Shown here piece by piece: positions 7,056 through 16,742 of a DNA stretch of 64,000 nt. The stretch covers positions 405,686-469,685 of the forward strand of contig NZ_BNBM01000003.1 in NCBI RefSeq assembly GCF_014655715.1, in the 5' to 3' direction. The notes beneath the pieces are model-generated. The model saw only the letters and a program-made list of their open reading frames with translations, did not search any database and had not been told where the DNA came from. Source of the DNA: Streptomyces lanatus. GTDB lineage: Bacteria; Actinomycetota; Actinomycetes; Streptomycetales; Streptomycetaceae. Position numbers and translations under genes: made by a program. Numbering within the stretch: position 1 is the stretch's first letter; every line of letters starts with the position of its first letter.

Positions 7056-10000
7056 TCAGGCGTCGAACACCTCACGCACCAGCTGCTCCTGCTCGGCCTG
7101 GTGCCGCTTGGCGGAACCGACGGCCGGGGACGAGCCGTGCGGGCGCGAGATGCGGCGCAGACGCTCGTCGTGCGGGATGTCGGCGCCGACCGCCAGGTCC
7201 AGGTGGTCGATCAGGTTGAGGGCGATGAACGGCCAGGCACCCTGGTTCGCCGGCTCCTCCTGGGCCCACAGGTACTTCTCGGCGTTCGGGTACTTCTTGA
7301 TCTCCGCCTGGAGCTCGGCACCCGGCAGCGGGTACAGGCGCTCGATGCGGATGATCGCCGTGTCCGTGACGCCGCGCTTCTGACGCTCGGCCTCCAGGTC
7401 GTAGTACAGCTTGCCCGCCACGAAGACGACCTTGCGGACCGCGGCCGCGTCGACGGTGGAGTCGCCGATGACCGGACGGAACTGACCCGAGGTGAACTCC
7501 TCCGTCTTCGACGCGGCGGCCTTCAGGCGCAGCATCGACTTCGGGGTGAAGACCACCAGCGGCTTGTGGTGCGGGTTGTGCACCTGCCACCGCAGGAGGT
7601 GGAAGTAGTTCGACGGCAGGGTCGGCATCGCGACCGTCATGTTGTTCTGGGCGCAGAGCTGGAGGAAGCGCTCGACACGGGCCGAGGAGTGGTCCGGGCC
7701 CTGGCCCTCGTAGCCGTGGGGGAGGAGCAGCGTGACACCGCTCGTCTGGCCCCACTTCTGCTCGGCCGCCGAGATGTACTCGTCGACCACCGTCTGCGCG
7801 CCGTTGACGAAGTCGCCGAACTGGGCCTCCCACATCACGAGCGCGTCGGGACGGGCCAGCGAGTAGCCGTACTCGAAGCCCATGACCGCGTACTCGGACA
7901 GCAGCGAGTTGTAGACGTTGTAGCGGGCCTGGTCCTCGGCGAGGTACTGGAGCGGGGTGTACTCCTCGCCCGTCTCGCGGTTGATGAGGACCGCGTGGCG
8001 CTGGCCGAACGTGCCGCGCTGGGAGTCCTGGCCCGAGAGACGGACCGGGGTGCCCTCAAGCAGCAGGGAGCCGACGGCCAGCGTCTCGCCCATGCCCCAG
8101 TCGATCGTCCCGTCCTCGACCATCGTCGCCCGGCGCTGCAGCTGAGGCAGCAGACGCGGGTGGACGTGGAAGGTGTCGGGGATGTTGACCTGGGACTCGG
8201 CGATCCGCTTGACGACCTCCGCGGAGATCGCGGTGTTCACGGCGACCGGGAACTCCGCCTGCGGGTCCGAGATCGGTCCCGCGGCCGGCGTGGCCGTGAC
8301 GGCCTCACGGACCTCGGTGAAGACCTTCTCCAGCTGGCCCTGGTAGTCCTGGAGCGCCTGCTCGGCCTCTTCCAGGGTGATGTCGCCGCGACCGATGAGG
8401 GACTCGGTGTAGAGCTTGCGCACCGAGCGCTTCTTGTCGATCAGGTCGTACATCAGGGGCTGGGTGAAGGCCGGGTTGTCCGACTCGTTGTGACCGCGGC
8501 GGCGGTAGCAGATGAGGTCGATCACGACGTCCTTGTTGAACGCCTGGCGGAACTCGAAGGCCAGACGGGCAACGCGGACGACCGCCTCGGGGTCGTCGCC
8601 GTTCACATGGAAGATCGGCGCCTCGATCATGCGGGCCACGTCGGTGGCGTACATCGAGGAGCGCGACGACTCGGGAGCCGCCGTGAAGCCGACCTGGTTG
8701 TTGATGACGATATGGACCGTGCCGCCGGTGCGGTAACCCCGCAGCTGCGACATGTTCAGGGTCTCGGCCACCACGCCCTGGCCCGCGAAGGCCGCGTCAC
8801 CGTGCAGGGCGACCGGCAGGACCGTGAAGTCCGTGCCGCCCTTGTTGATGATGTCCTGCTTGGCGCGGGCGATGCCCTCGATGACCGGGTCGACCGTCTC
8901 CAGGTGGGACGGGTTGGCGGCCAGCGAGACCGTGATCTGCTCGCCGTCCAGGCCGGTGAAGGTGCCCTGGGCGCCCAGGTGGTACTTCACGTCGCCGGAG
9001 CCGTGCATCGACTTCGGGTCGAGGTTGCCCTCGAACTCGCGGAAGATCTGGGCGTACGACTTGCCGACGATGTTGGCGAGAACGTTCAGGCGGCCGCGGT
9101 GGGCCATGCCGATGACGACCTCGTCCAGGCGGGACTCGGCGGCCGAGTCCAGGACCGCGTCCAGCAGCGGGATGACGGACTCGCCGCCCTCCAGGCTGAA
9201 GCGCTTCTGGCCGACGTACTTCGTCTGCAGGAAGGTCTCGAAGGCCTCCGCCGCGTTCAGCCGGCGCAGGATGCGCAGCTGCTCCTCGCGCTCCGGCTTG
9301 GAGTGCGGGCGCTCGATGCGGTCCTGGATCCACTTGCGCTGCTTGGGGTCCTGGATGTGCATGAACTCGATGCCGGTGGTGCGGCAGTACGAGTCGCGGA
9401 GCACGCCGAGGATGTCGCGCAGCTTCATCAGGGACTTGCCGGAGAAGCCGCCGACCGCGAACTCGCGCTCCAGGTCCCACAGGGTGAGGCCGTGCTCGGT
9501 GATGTCGAGGTCGGGGTGCTTGCGCTGGCGGTACTCCAGCGGGTCGGTGTCGGCCATGACGTGGCCGCGGACCCGGTAGGAGTGGATCAGCTCGAAGACG
9601 CGCGCGGCCTTCGTGACGTCGTCGTCGTGGCTGGCGTCGATGTCCTTGAGCCAGCGGACCGGCTCGTAGGGGATGCGCAGCGCCTCGAAGATCTCGTCGT
9701 AGAAGTTGTTCTCGCCGAGCAGGAGGTTCGCGACGATCCGCAGGAACTCGCCGGAGGCGGCGCCCTGGATGACCCGGTGGTCGTAGGTCGACGTGAGCGT
9801 CATGACCTTCGAGATGCCGAGCTTGTTCAGGGTGTCCTGGGAGGTGCCCTGGAACTCCGCGGGGTAGTCCATGGAGCCGACGCCCATGATGACCGACTGG
9901 CCGGGCATGAGGCGCGGGACCGAGTGGACGGTGCCGAGGCCGCCGGGGTTGGTCAGGGAGACCGTCACGCCGGTGAAGTCGTCCATGCCGAGCTTGCCGT

Positions 10001-10841
10001 CGCGGGCGCGGCGGACGATGTCCTCGTAGGCCTGCCAGAACTCGAAGAAGTTCAGGGTCTCGGCCTTCTTGATGCCCGCGACCACGAGCTGGCGGTCGCC
10101 GTTGGGCTTGACCAGGTCGATGGCGAGGCCGAAGTTGATGTGCTCCGGCTTGACCAGGGTCGGCTTGCCGTCCTTCTCCGCGAAGGAGTAGTTCATCGAC
10201 GGCATGGCCTTGATGGCCTGCACCATCGCGTACCCGATGAGGTGCGTGAAGGAGATCTTCCCGCCTCGGGCGCGCTTCAGGTGGTTGTTGATGACGATGC
10301 GGTTGTCGAAGAGCAGCTTCACCGGGACCGCGCGCACGGACGTGGCCGTGGGCACCTCCAGCGAGGCGTTCATGTTCTTCGCGACCGCGGCGGCGGGGCC
10401 GCGCAGCGTCACGAGCTCCGGGCCCCCGGCGGGGGCGGCGGCGGGCGCCGCGGCCTGCTTCGGCTGGGCGGGCTTCGCGGCGGCCGGGGCCGCCGGAGCG
10501 GCGGGCGCGGCGGCAGCGGGCTTCGGCGCCGCAGGGGCCGGCGCGGGCACCGACGGGGCGGCGGGAGCAGCCGGGGCGGCGGGAGCGGGCTTGGGGGCCG
10601 TGGTGGTGGTCCCTGCGGCCCCCGCGGCCGCAGTACCCGCCGCAGCCGGGGCACCGGCGCCCGGCTTGTAGTCGGCGAAGAAGTCCCACCAGGCTCGGTC
10701 TACCGAATTCGGGTCCTGGAGGTACTGCTGATAGATCTCGTCGACGAGCCACTCGTTCGGTCCGAACGCGGCCGCGGGGTTCTTGCCCGCTTGGTCGGTG
10801 TCGGTCGAGATGCTCGAGTTACTGGGGGACTGTGGCGACAC
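7056..10841 (-). CDS. kgd: Multifunctional 2-oxoglutarate dehydrogenase E1/E2-type enzyme (2-oxoglutarate decarboxylase, KGD)
   Basis: A 1261-residue thiamine-diphosphate enzyme of the TCA cycle that decarboxylates 2-oxoglutarate and, with E3 and a lipoylated E2, yields succinyl-CoA. Domains: an E1 N-terminal helix (residues 25-58, [20 protein letters not shown]), a Pro/Ala linker to about 135, a succinyltransferase-type catalytic domain (about 140-370, catalytic His355 in [10 protein letters not shown]), then the E1 part with [14 protein letters not shown] and the TPP-site region [13 protein letters not shown]. There is no lipoyl domain, as in mycobacterial KGD. I chose GTG at 10841 because homologues start (M/V)SPQSPSNSS and GGAAGAGGG lies about 11 bases before it; the frame extends 75 codons further, but that part is not protein-like. 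It is monocistronic with its own terminator. Confidence 0.95.
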   Translation of the reverse strand: MSPQSPSNSSISTDTDQAGKNPAAAFGPNEWLVDEIYQQYLQDPNSVDRAWWDFFADYKPGAGAPAAAGTAAAGAAGTTTTAPKPAPAAPAAPAAPSVPAPAPAAPKPAAAAPAAPAAPAAAKPAQPKQAAAPAAAPAGGPELVTLRGPAAAVAKNMNASLEVPTATSVRAVPVKLLFDNRIVINNHLKRARGGKISFTHLIGYAMVQAIKAMPSMNYSFAEKDGKPTLVKPEHINFGLAIDLVKPNGDRQLVVAGIKKAETLNFFEFWQAYEDIVRRARDGKLGMDDFTGVTVSLTNPGGLGTVHSVPRLMPGQSVIMGVGSMDYPAEFQGTSQDTLNKLGISKVMTLTSTYDHRVIQGAASGEFLRIVANLLLGENNFYDEIFEALRIPYEPVRWLKDIDASHDDDVTKAARVFELIHSYRVRGHVMADTDPLEYRQRKHPDLDITEHGLTLWDLEREFAVGGFSGKSLMKLRDILGVLRDSYCRTTGIEFMHIQDPKQRKWIQDRIERPHSKPEREEQLRILRRLNAAEAFETFLQTKYVGQKRFSLEGGESVIPLLDAVLDSAAESRLDEVVIGMAHRGRLNVLANIVGKSYAQIFREFEGNLDPKSMHGSGDVKYHLGAQGTFTGLDGEQITVSLAANPSHLETVDPVIEGIARAKQDIINKGGTDFTVLPVALHGDAAFAGQGVVAETLNMSQLRGYRTGGTVHIVINNQVGFTAAPESSRSSMYATDVARMIEAPIFHVNGDDPEAVVRVARLAFEFRQAFNKDVVIDLICYRRRGHNESDNPAFTQPLMYDLIDKKRSVRKLYTESLIGRGDITLEEAEQALQDYQGQLEKVFTEVREAVTATPAAGPISDPQAEFPVAVNTAISAEVVKRIAESQVNIPDTFHVHPRLLPQLQRRATMVEDGTIDWGMGETLAVGSLLLEGTPVRLSGQDSQRGTFGQRHAVLINRETGEEYTPLQYLAEDQARYNVYNSLLSEYAVMGFEYGYSLARPDALVMWEAQFGDFVNGAQTVVDEYISAAEQKWGQTSGVTLLLPHGYEGQGPDHSSARVERFLQLCAQNNMTVAMPTLPSNYFHLLRWQVHNPHHKPLVVFTPKSMLRLKAAASKTEEFTSGQFRPVIGDSTVDAAAVRKVVFVAGKLYYDLEAERQKRGVTDTAIIRIERLYPLPGAELQAEIKKYPNAEKYLWAQEEPANQGAWPFIALNLIDHLDLAVGADIPHDERLRRISRPHGSSPAVGSAKRHQAEQEQLVREVFDA

Positions 10842-11121
10842 GGCGGCAACCGCCCTCTTCCGCTTCACAAGGTGATGGACAGCGGGAATAAAGGCTACGC
10901 CCCCATGGCCGGGAAGGTCAGGTCGAGCAAGGTCATCGTCGCGTAAGTCACATCGGAAAGCGTGTTTCGGGCCCGGAAATGGCGGGAAACAAGCGTGGTT
11001 CCGCTTCAGCAGGGATGGGGGCACCATGACCCGGCGCACCGAAAGCGCAGGTCTGTACCTGATCACACGTGTCCGTCAGCCAGGACGACGTGGATCTTGA
11101 GACTCCGCTTCGAACTTTACG

Positions 11122-12228
11122 TCAACTTTGAACGGAGGGCTGCCCCGGCAGTGTGACAAGAATCCGGCAGCCCCGATCGGATTCGGCCACCCCGATCCGG
11201 CCCCCGTGCAGATCCACCGCCCAGCGGGCGATCGCCAGCCCCAGCCCCGTACCGCCGTCGCTGCCCGGCCCGTGCGGACGGCGCACCGCGCCCCGGTTGA
11301 AGCGCTCGAAGACCTTGTGCCACTCCGACTTCGGAATGCCCGGCCCCTCGTCCAGGACCTCCAGCTCCAGCGACTCCGGGAGCGGCCCGCGCCGCGCCTT
11401 GACCGTCACGCGGCCGTGCGGCGGGCTGTGCTTGATCGCGTTGTCGATGAGATTGGCGACGACCTGGTGGATGCGCTCGGGGTCGGCGTGCGCGGTCAGC
11501 TCCGGCGGGGAGACGTCGAGGTGCAGATGGACGTCGGTGCGGGTGTGGCTGCCGGAGCCGGAGGCCATGCCGCCGCGCGCGGAGGCGACCATGTTGGCCT
11601 CCTTGAGCACGCCCGACAGATACGGCCACACCTCGAAGCGCCGCATGCGCAGCGGTACGACGCCGTTGTCCAGCCGGGACAGGTCCAGGAGGGTCTCCAC
11701 GAGCCGGCCGAGCCGCTCGGTCTGCTGCAGCGCCGTGCGCATCGTCTCGGGGTCGGCCTGGGCGATGCCGTCCACGACGTTCTCCAGGACGGCACGAAGG
11801 CCCGCGATGGGGGTGCGCAGCTCGTGCGAGACGTTGGCCACCAGCTCCTTGCGCTGCAGGTCCTGGGCCTCCAGCTCATCGGCCATGAGGTTGATGGTCT
11901 CGGCGAGGTCGCCCAGCTCGTCGCGGCGGTTCTCACGGACCCGGCGGGTGTAGTCGCCCTGGGTGATGGACCGGGCGACCGCGTTCATCTCGTCCAGCGG
12001 CGCGGTCAGCGAGTGGGCCACGAACTGGGTGACCAGCAGGGTGGCGATCATCGAGAAGACCGTGATGAAGCGCAGCTCCGTCTGGTACCGCACCGCGTTC
12101 ACCGACAGGCCGGTGGTGATCAGCACCGAGATGACGACGAGCGCACCCAGCTTGGTCTTGATCGAGAACGGACGTACGCCGCCCCAGGGCTCCCCGGGGC
12201 CTCTCCGCGGAGCCGGGCCGTCGCTCAT
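11122..12228 (-). CDS. Sensor histidine kinase of an OmpR-type two-component system
   Basis: A 368-residue membrane kinase. Two hydrophobic segments (about 27-46 and 53-72) flank only a few residues, so there is almost no extracellular sensor. A HAMP domain follows (about 70-125), then a HisKA box with phospho-acceptor His135 (ANVSHELRTP) and an HATPase_c domain with N box NLIDNAIKHSP, G1 DEGPGIP and G2 GGTGLGLAIARW. The ATG at 12228 overlaps the stop of the response regulator (ATGA), so regulator and kinase form one operon. A short sensor loop suggests that it detects membrane state or a membrane partner. In S. coelicolor an equivalent pair lies between kgd and lon, and the same arrangement is seen here. 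Confidence 0.92.
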   Translation of the reverse strand: MSDGPAPRRGPGEPWGGVRPFSIKTKLGALVVISVLITTGLSVNAVRYQTELRFITVFSMIATLLVTQFVAHSLTAPLDEMNAVARSITQGDYTRRVRENRRDELGDLAETINLMADELEAQDLQRKELVANVSHELRTPIAGLRAVLENVVDGIAQADPETMRTALQQTERLGRLVETLLDLSRLDNGVVPLRMRRFEVWPYLSGVLKEANMVASARGGMASGSGSHTRTDVHLHLDVSPPELTAHADPERIHQVVANLIDNAIKHSPPHGRVTVKARRGPLPESLELEVLDEGPGIPKSEWHKVFERFNRGAVRRPHGPGSDGGTGLGLAIARWAVDLHGGRIGVAESDRGCRILVTLPGQPSVQS

Positions 12229-12962
12229 GGCGTCGGGGTCTCCAGGGCGTAGCCCACGCCGTGCACGGTACGGATCCGCTCGGCACCGATCTTCCGGCGC
12301 AGCGCCTTGATGTGGCTGTCGACGGTGCGGGTGCCGGAGGCGTCGGCCCAGTCCCAGACCTCGGCGAGCAGCTGCTCGCGGGACAGGACCGCGCGCGGGG
12401 TGTTCGCCAGGCACACCAGGAGGTCGAACTCGGTCGGCGTGAGGTGGACGTCCTCGCTGCGGACCCGCACCCGGCGCTGCGCGTGGTCGATCTCCAGCTC
12501 GCCGAGGCGCAGGATGCCCGACCGCGGGGTCGTGGCGGCCAGCGCGGCCCGCTCGACGCGGCGCAGCAGCACATGCACGCGTGCCGCCAGCTCCCGCATC
12601 GAGAACGGCTTGGTCATGTAGTCGTCGGCGCCCACGCCGAGCCCGACCAGCATGTCGGTCTCGTCGTCGCGTGCGGTCAGCATCAGCACCGGGACGGGCC
12701 GCTGGGCCTGTACGCGGCGGCAGACCTCCAGACCGTCGAAGCCCGGCAGCATGATGTCGAGGATCAGCAGGTCGGGCTGCCAGGCCTCCGCCGTGTCGAC
12801 CGCCGCCGGCCCGTCGCCGGCCGTCTGCACGAGGAATCCCTCGGCGCGCAGGCGGGCCGCGATGGCGTCCACGATGGTCGGATCGTCCTCGACCACGAGG
12901 ACCCGGCGCTGTGCGCCCGGGGTCGCCGCCGTGCCGTTGTGGGAGGTGTGTGTCTGCTCCAT
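12225..12962 (-). CDS. OmpR/PhoB-family response regulator
   Basis: A 245-residue protein with an N-terminal receiver (phospho-acceptor Asp69 in LLILDIMLPG, acidic pair ED at 25-27, Lys118 in YMTKPF) and a C-terminal winged-helix DNA-binding domain (about 150-243, ending RTVHGVGYALE). I used the ATG at 12962; a GTG-free alternative 4 codons upstream gives the same protein with MGRA in front. The first 18 residues are a polar extension. It is the first gene of an operon with the kinase downstream. A tandem 10-base repeat 50-70 bases upstream of the start is a candidate binding site for it. Confidence 0.93.
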   Translation of the reverse strand: MEQTHTSHNGTAATPGAQRRVLVVEDDPTIVDAIAARLRAEGFLVQTAGDGPAAVDTAEAWQPDLLILDIMLPGFDGLEVCRRVQAQRPVPVLMLTARDDETDMLVGLGVGADDYMTKPFSMRELAARVHVLLRRVERAALAATTPRSGILRLGELEIDHAQRRVRVRSEDVHLTPTEFDLLVCLANTPRAVLSREQLLAEVWDWADASGTRTVDSHIKALRRKIGAERIRTVHGVGYALETPTP

Positions 12963-13013
12963 CGCCCGCCCCAAAGTTGCTTTCCGGAATCCGTGGGGTG
13001 ATTCCTCTGACTG

Positions 13014-13033
13014 GCTATGCCTTGCTATGCCTG
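13014..13033 (-). promoter_or_regulatory. Tandem 10-bp direct repeat upstream of the response regulator, candidate autoregulatory site
   Basis: GCTATGCCTT (13014-13023) is followed at once by GCTATGCCTG (13024-13033), and then by CGCATGC. OmpR-family regulators bind head-to-tail direct repeats with a period of 10-11 bases, one DNA turn, which is exactly what is seen. The site lies 52-71 bases upstream of the regulator's start, a normal place for promoter control. Function is inferred. Confidence 0.45.
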
Positions 13034-13104
13034 CGCATGCTTGCGATTGACGCTTGAATGATCCGCGTCAGGTGAGCAGAGTACGGGGAGTCACCGCGCT
13101 ACGG

Positions 13105-13782
13105 CTATCCAGGTCGTACGGCAAGGTGTACGACGTCCGGAACGCCCCGGGCAACGGGGATCTCTTCGGTACGCACCTGTTGGAATCCGGCATTACACAA
13201 GGTTTCTTCGAATTCCGGAGAGGGTCGGGCCGACCATACCGCCAGTACCCCGCCCGGCCTCAACGCCCGTGCACAGGCCGTGAGTCCGGCCGGTGAGTAC
13301 AGGCTGTCGTTGCCCTCGGTGACGGTCCATCCGGGCCCGTTGTCGATGTCGAGACACAGGGCGTCATACGTGTCGGAAGTCTCATGTACGTACGCCACGA
13401 GATCCGTTTCCAGAATCTCGGTGCGCCGATCGGCGAGGGCACGGGCGGAGAAGTCCGTCAGGGGTCCGTCGAGATGCCAGCCGATAATCGCGCTCTCGCG
13501 CTCGACGACGGTGATCCGGCCGGGGCGGGGATCGGCGGCGGCGTGTGCGAGCGAGAAGCCGACGCCCAGGCCGCCGATCAGCAGGTGGGGGGCAGGCCGC
13601 CCGTCCAGCGCGCCCAGCGCGGCGTCAATCAGCAGCCGCTCGGAGCGTCCGTCGGACGTGTCCATCAGGAAGCAGCCGTTCGCGATGATCTGGAGCAGCT
13701 CACCATGCCGCCGCAGCACGATCTCGCCGTGCGGGCCCTCGCGGCGATCCAGGACTTCGGGGATGTCGTACGAAGTGGGCAT
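13105..13782 (-). CDS. Spermidine-synthase-like SAM-dependent protein
   Basis: A 225-residue protein (MPTSYDIPEVLDRREGPHGE) with a class I Rossmann fold. Motif I is LLIGGLGVGFSLAHA, an acidic residue follows in VVERE, and DALCLDIDNGP is a motif II/post-II strand. The order matches spermidine synthases and their paralogues, but the enzyme is shorter than true SpeE and lacks the usual N-terminal beta sheet, so it may use another substrate. The ATG at 13782 has GAGGA about 8 bases upstream, and an in-frame ATG 20 codons earlier is disfavoured. It is transcribed in the same direction as the two-component system, 142 bases ahead of it, and may have its own transcript. Confidence 0.8.
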   Translation of the reverse strand: MPTSYDIPEVLDRREGPHGEIVLRRHGELLQIIANGCFLMDTSDGRSERLLIDAALGALDGRPAPHLLIGGLGVGFSLAHAAADPRPGRITVVERESAIIGWHLDGPLTDFSARALADRRTEILETDLVAYVHETSDTYDALCLDIDNGPGWTVTEGNDSLYSPAGLTACARALRPGGVLAVWSARPSPEFEETLCNAGFQQVRTEEIPVARGVPDVVHLAVRPG

Positions 13783-13969
13783 CCGGCCATCCTCGCAGCT
13801 CCGGCCGGTCGGGCCAGGGGATTTCGGGTGGACGCCCGCCAAGGTGTGAACTCTGTAAGACGCCAGAACTTCTTGAGAGGTTGCTGAGAATCGGCCGACA
13901 TGTGGCGCTGATCACAGACATGGGCGGACGGTGGTCCGAGGGTGGGGTAAACGGAAGGAGCGCCTCACC

Positions 13970-14752
13970 GTGGAACGGACTGTGACGGCGGGTGCGACGG
14001 GCTCGGCCACGGAGCCGATGTCCTCCGATGCCGTCGGGCTGCTGGACGCGATGCCGCGGCAGCGGGGTGCGGTGCCGGTCGCCTCTGTCCGGGCGGTCGA
14101 GGAGCGGGTCACTGCGCCACTCCCGGCGGCTCGCCCCTTTCGCCTCTGGCGGCTGCTGCTCCCCGTCCCCACCCCCTTCACCTTCGCCTACGCCGCCGTC
14201 CTGGCCGTCACCTCCCTGATCGCCACGTACGCCGACCCGGCCCTCGTCCACGACCTCCACCAGGCCTCCAGCACCGATGTGGCGCACCTCGTGCAGACGC
14301 CCGTGGTGGCGCTGTTCGCCAGTGCGCTGTGGGTGGCGGGCGGGATCATGGCGCCGTACACGCTCGGCTTCCTGCTGGTGCTCACCGCGCTGGAGCGGCG
14401 CATCGGCGGTGCGCGCACGGCCGTCGTCTTCCTCGCCGGGCATGTCCTGGCCACCCTCGCGACCGAGGTCCCGGTGGGGCTCGCGGTGCTGGTCGGGCAC
14501 CTCCCCGAGAGCTCGCTGCACCGCCTCGACTACGGCGTCAGCTTCGGCGTCGCGGCGAGCGTCGGCGCGTTGAGCGGACTGCTGCGGCCGTGGCTGCGGT
14601 GGCCGCTGCTCGCGCTGTTCACCGCGATCCTGCTGGAGGACCTGCTCAACCTCACCGATCCGCTGACCAATTGGGGGCATCTCTTCGCGCTGGTCATCGG
14701 GGTGGGACTGTGGCCGGTGGTGCGGGGCTGGCACCGGGAGCGGACCGACTGA
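13970..14752 (+). CDS. Rhomboid-like membrane protein (260 aa)
   Basis: The GTG start at 13970 has GGAAGGAG 9 bases upstream. The first 60 residues are polar and cytoplasmic; about six hydrophobic helices follow (around 66-86, 108-126, 128-142, 150-178, 188-222 and 234-250). The segment DYGVSFGVAAS carries Ser191 in a GxSxG-type context and a later helix has NWGHLFALVIG with His237. That spacing matches the Ser/His dyad of rhomboid intramembrane proteases and the actinobacterial rhomboid-like family (Rhomboid_2). Whether it cuts substrates is not known. It is divergent from the spermidine-synthase-like gene and shares a 187-base promoter region with it. Confidence 0.75.
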   Translation: MERTVTAGATGSATEPMSSDAVGLLDAMPRQRGAVPVASVRAVEERVTAPLPAARPFRLWRLLLPVPTPFTFAYAAVLAVTSLIATYADPALVHDLHQASSTDVAHLVQTPVVALFASALWVAGGIMAPYTLGFLLVLTALERRIGGARTAVVFLAGHVLATLATEVPVGLAVLVGHLPESSLHRLDYGVSFGVAASVGALSGLLRPWLRWPLLALFTAILLEDLLNLTDPLTNWGHLFALVIGVGLWPVVRGWHRERTD

Positions 14753-14859
14753 CGGCAACTGCCCGTCTTTCCGGGCGACTTCCTTGGCCGGTTGCGCGGC
14801 CCTAGGCTCGTGATGCGGGTTCCGCGGGGGAACTCCGCCGTCCGTTCATCGGGGGCGAC

Positions 14860-15453
14860 GTGGATGTGCCGACGCTGATCCTGCTGGGTGCCGCGGGAGG
14901 TGTGCTGCGCGGGGTCGTCGACTTCTACATCCAGTTCGCGAACTGGCGTTCGGCCCGCAGTGCTCATCTGCGTGAGCAGCCCCCTGGGCGTGAGATACCC
15001 CGCCTGACGCGGTACTTCGATCCTGTCGTCGACCTCGCCGCGGCCGGCGTGCACAGCGTGATGGGCGCCGGGCTCGCGGTGCTGTTCGGCAGCACGGGGC
15101 AGATCAGCGGGCCGTACGCGGCGATCGTCGTCGGCATCTCCGCTCCGGTGCTGCTGACCCAGCTGGCGCGGATCCAGTCGGTGAGCGAGGCGTTGGGGGG
15201 TGGGGCGGGTGACCCCGGTCAGCAGGGGGTGGCTCCCGCGGCGCAGACGGCGCTTCCTGAGCAGGGGGTGACCGCCGTCAATGGGACGTCCCCTGCGGGG
15301 GCGTCACCCGTCGTCCCTCAGCCGGGCCCCGAACCGCAGCCGAACGGGCGGCCCGTCGATCCGCCGCCCGCGGGACCGGGGCGGGGGCATGGTGGCCGGG
15401 AGGTTCCCCGGCTGAGGGGTGAACCGGCCGTCGGTGAGGAGGGCAGGCCATGA
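14860..15453 (+). CDS. Membrane protein of unknown function (197 aa)
   Basis: It starts with GTG at 14860 (MDVPTLILLGAAGGVLRGVV). Three hydrophobic stretches are visible (about 4-24, 56-78 and 84-104), followed by a long Pro/Gly/Ala-rich soluble tail of nearly 90 residues. I know no family for it. Its stop overlaps the ATG of the next gene (ATGA), so the two are translationally coupled. The tail resembles that of the partner gene in composition, which suggests the two proteins act at the membrane together. Function unknown. Confidence 0.7.
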   Translation: MDVPTLILLGAAGGVLRGVVDFYIQFANWRSARSAHLREQPPGREIPRLTRYFDPVVDLAAAGVHSVMGAGLAVLFGSTGQISGPYAAIVVGISAPVLLTQLARIQSVSEALGGGAGDPGQQGVAPAAQTALPEQGVTAVNGTSPAGASPVVPQPGPEPQPNGRPVDPPPAGPGRGHGGREVPRLRGEPAVGEEGRP

Positions 15454-16634
15454 CCACGCGCCCCTCCGTCGGCCGCCGTATCGCCGCCGCCGTACTCGGT
15501 GTGGAACGTCCTGGATCCCGGTCACAGGACCGCACCGCCCCGCGCGACCTCCCGTTCGGCCGACGACTGTTGGCCGCGGTGCTCGGTGTGCGGGCGGGGG
15601 ACGGGGCGCGAAAGATCCCGGCCGGGATGAGGGCCGGGACCGAGACGCCGGCCGATCCCATTGCCGAGGCGCCGTCGCATTCTTCGACGGAGGACCCGAC
15701 GCCGCCCCCCGTCCGGACCGGGGCGGCCGAGCGGCGGGACCCGCCTGCTCCCCGGGCGACGGATCACGCGGCCGGTCCGACGCCGCGGGAGGAGCCGCCC
15801 CTCGGGCCCGAGGAACCGCCCTCCACGCCGCCGCCCTGGCGCCCACCGAGCCCGTACGAAGGAGGGCGCGCGCCCCTCCTGGCCGAGGACCGTCCGGAGT
15901 ACGAGCGGATCCTCGACGAGGCGCTGCGCTCCGCACCGCACCGCCCGGAACTGGCCGCTGTCGGACAGCGGCTGAACCCCGAGCAGCTGCGCACCATGGC
16001 GCTGAACGCCACCGCACTCATCACGGCGGCCGCGGCGCCGGAGTATCAGCACTATGTGAAGGTGCGCGAGGAAACGCGCCGGACGGCGGCGACCCGCGAA
16101 CCCGGCGCCGCCGAGCCGGACGCGGGCGGCATCGGTGTCGTCGGCGTGATCGTCGTCCTGTCGCCCGTCCTCGCCGGCACCTCTGCGGCGCTCTTCCTGC
16201 TCATCGGCTACATCCTGAAGATGTTCAGCCCCGAACCGGCGATCGCCCAGACGATGCTCAACGCCGGATGGGTCTTCGGTGCTGTGACCGCGGCAGCGAT
16301 CCTGGTCGCCGCCGTCGGACTCCTCCTCACCGCCCTGCGGAACACGTCGTCACCCGATCCGGGGCCGCACGGCGAACCGGGCGACGAGGTGGCCCGTGCC
16401 AGAGAGGCCTGGCGCGACGCCCTGCTGGAGCGCGGCATCCTGCCCTTCCTGCGGGAGGCGCTCGTCGACCCCGCCACGGCAGCGGCCCTGCCGGCCCGTA
16501 TGTCGAACCGGGGCCACGTCCGCCCGGGTCTCGGCAGCCCCGACGACCGGCCCCCCGCGGGCCCGCGCCCCGGCTTCGGCACCCCGGATTTCACGAGCCC
16601 GGACTTCGGAGGACCGGAGCGCCAGCCGGAATAG
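15450..16634 (+). CDS. Membrane protein of unknown function (394 aa), coupled to the preceding gene
   Basis: It begins MTTRPSVGRRIAAAVLGVER, and a near-repeat of that motif appears at about residue 30 (FGRRLLAAVLGVRAG). A long Pro/Glu/Arg-rich disordered region follows to about 145, then a soluble helical segment and two membrane helices (about 230-257 and 271-292, VVGVIVVLSPVLAGTSAALF). The C-terminus is again Pro/Gly-rich. The ATG overlaps the stop of the upstream gene by 4 bases. It lies just before lon, separated by 108 bases carrying the lon operator, so it belongs to a different transcription unit. I do not recognise a family. Confidence 0.7.
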   Translation: MTTRPSVGRRIAAAVLGVERPGSRSQDRTAPRDLPFGRRLLAAVLGVRAGDGARKIPAGMRAGTETPADPIAEAPSHSSTEDPTPPPVRTGAAERRDPPAPRATDHAAGPTPREEPPLGPEEPPSTPPPWRPPSPYEGGRAPLLAEDRPEYERILDEALRSAPHRPELAAVGQRLNPEQLRTMALNATALITAAAAPEYQHYVKVREETRRTAATREPGAAEPDAGGIGVVGVIVVLSPVLAGTSAALFLLIGYILKMFSPEPAIAQTMLNAGWVFGAVTAAAILVAAVGLLLTALRNTSSPDPGPHGEPGDEVARAREAWRDALLERGILPFLREALVDPATAAALPARMSNRGHVRPGLGSPDDRPPAGPRPGFGTPDFTSPDFGGPERQPE

Positions 16635-16700
16635 CCCGGCGCCATCGATCGCTGTCAGCGAACGAGGATGACGTCCGGGAACATTCGCCCTCCCCCAAGC

Positions 16701-16721
16701 ATTGAGTCGACGTAACTCAAC
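16701..16721 (+). promoter_or_regulatory. HAIR element (HspR operator) upstream of lon
   Basis: TTGAGT (16702-16707), 7 spacer bases and ACTCAA (16715-16720) match the HAIR consensus CTTGAGT-N7-ACTCAAG except at the outermost base on each side. It lies 23 bases before the lon ATG. HspR is the actinobacterial repressor of the dnaK operon and clpB, and it also controls lon in Streptomyces lividans through such a site. The spacer length and symmetry make this a strong call. Confidence 0.85.
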
Positions 16722-16742
16722 TTGACTGCCTAAGGGGAGATC

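Noticed and set aside
7056..10841. Missing lipoyl domain in kgd as a possible defect
   Set aside because: Actinobacterial KGD proteins normally lack it and use a separate lipoylated E2, so the layout is standard.
6987..10946. A 1319-codon rightward open frame antisense to kgd
   Set aside because: It is the third-position shadow of a high-GC gene: Arg/Val/Asp-rich and with no domains. The leftward kgd reading has a full set of motifs.
16681..16700. CCCTCCCCCAAGC before lon as part of a dispersed palindromic repeat
   Set aside because: Only one half-arm is present; it cannot fold and may be chance.
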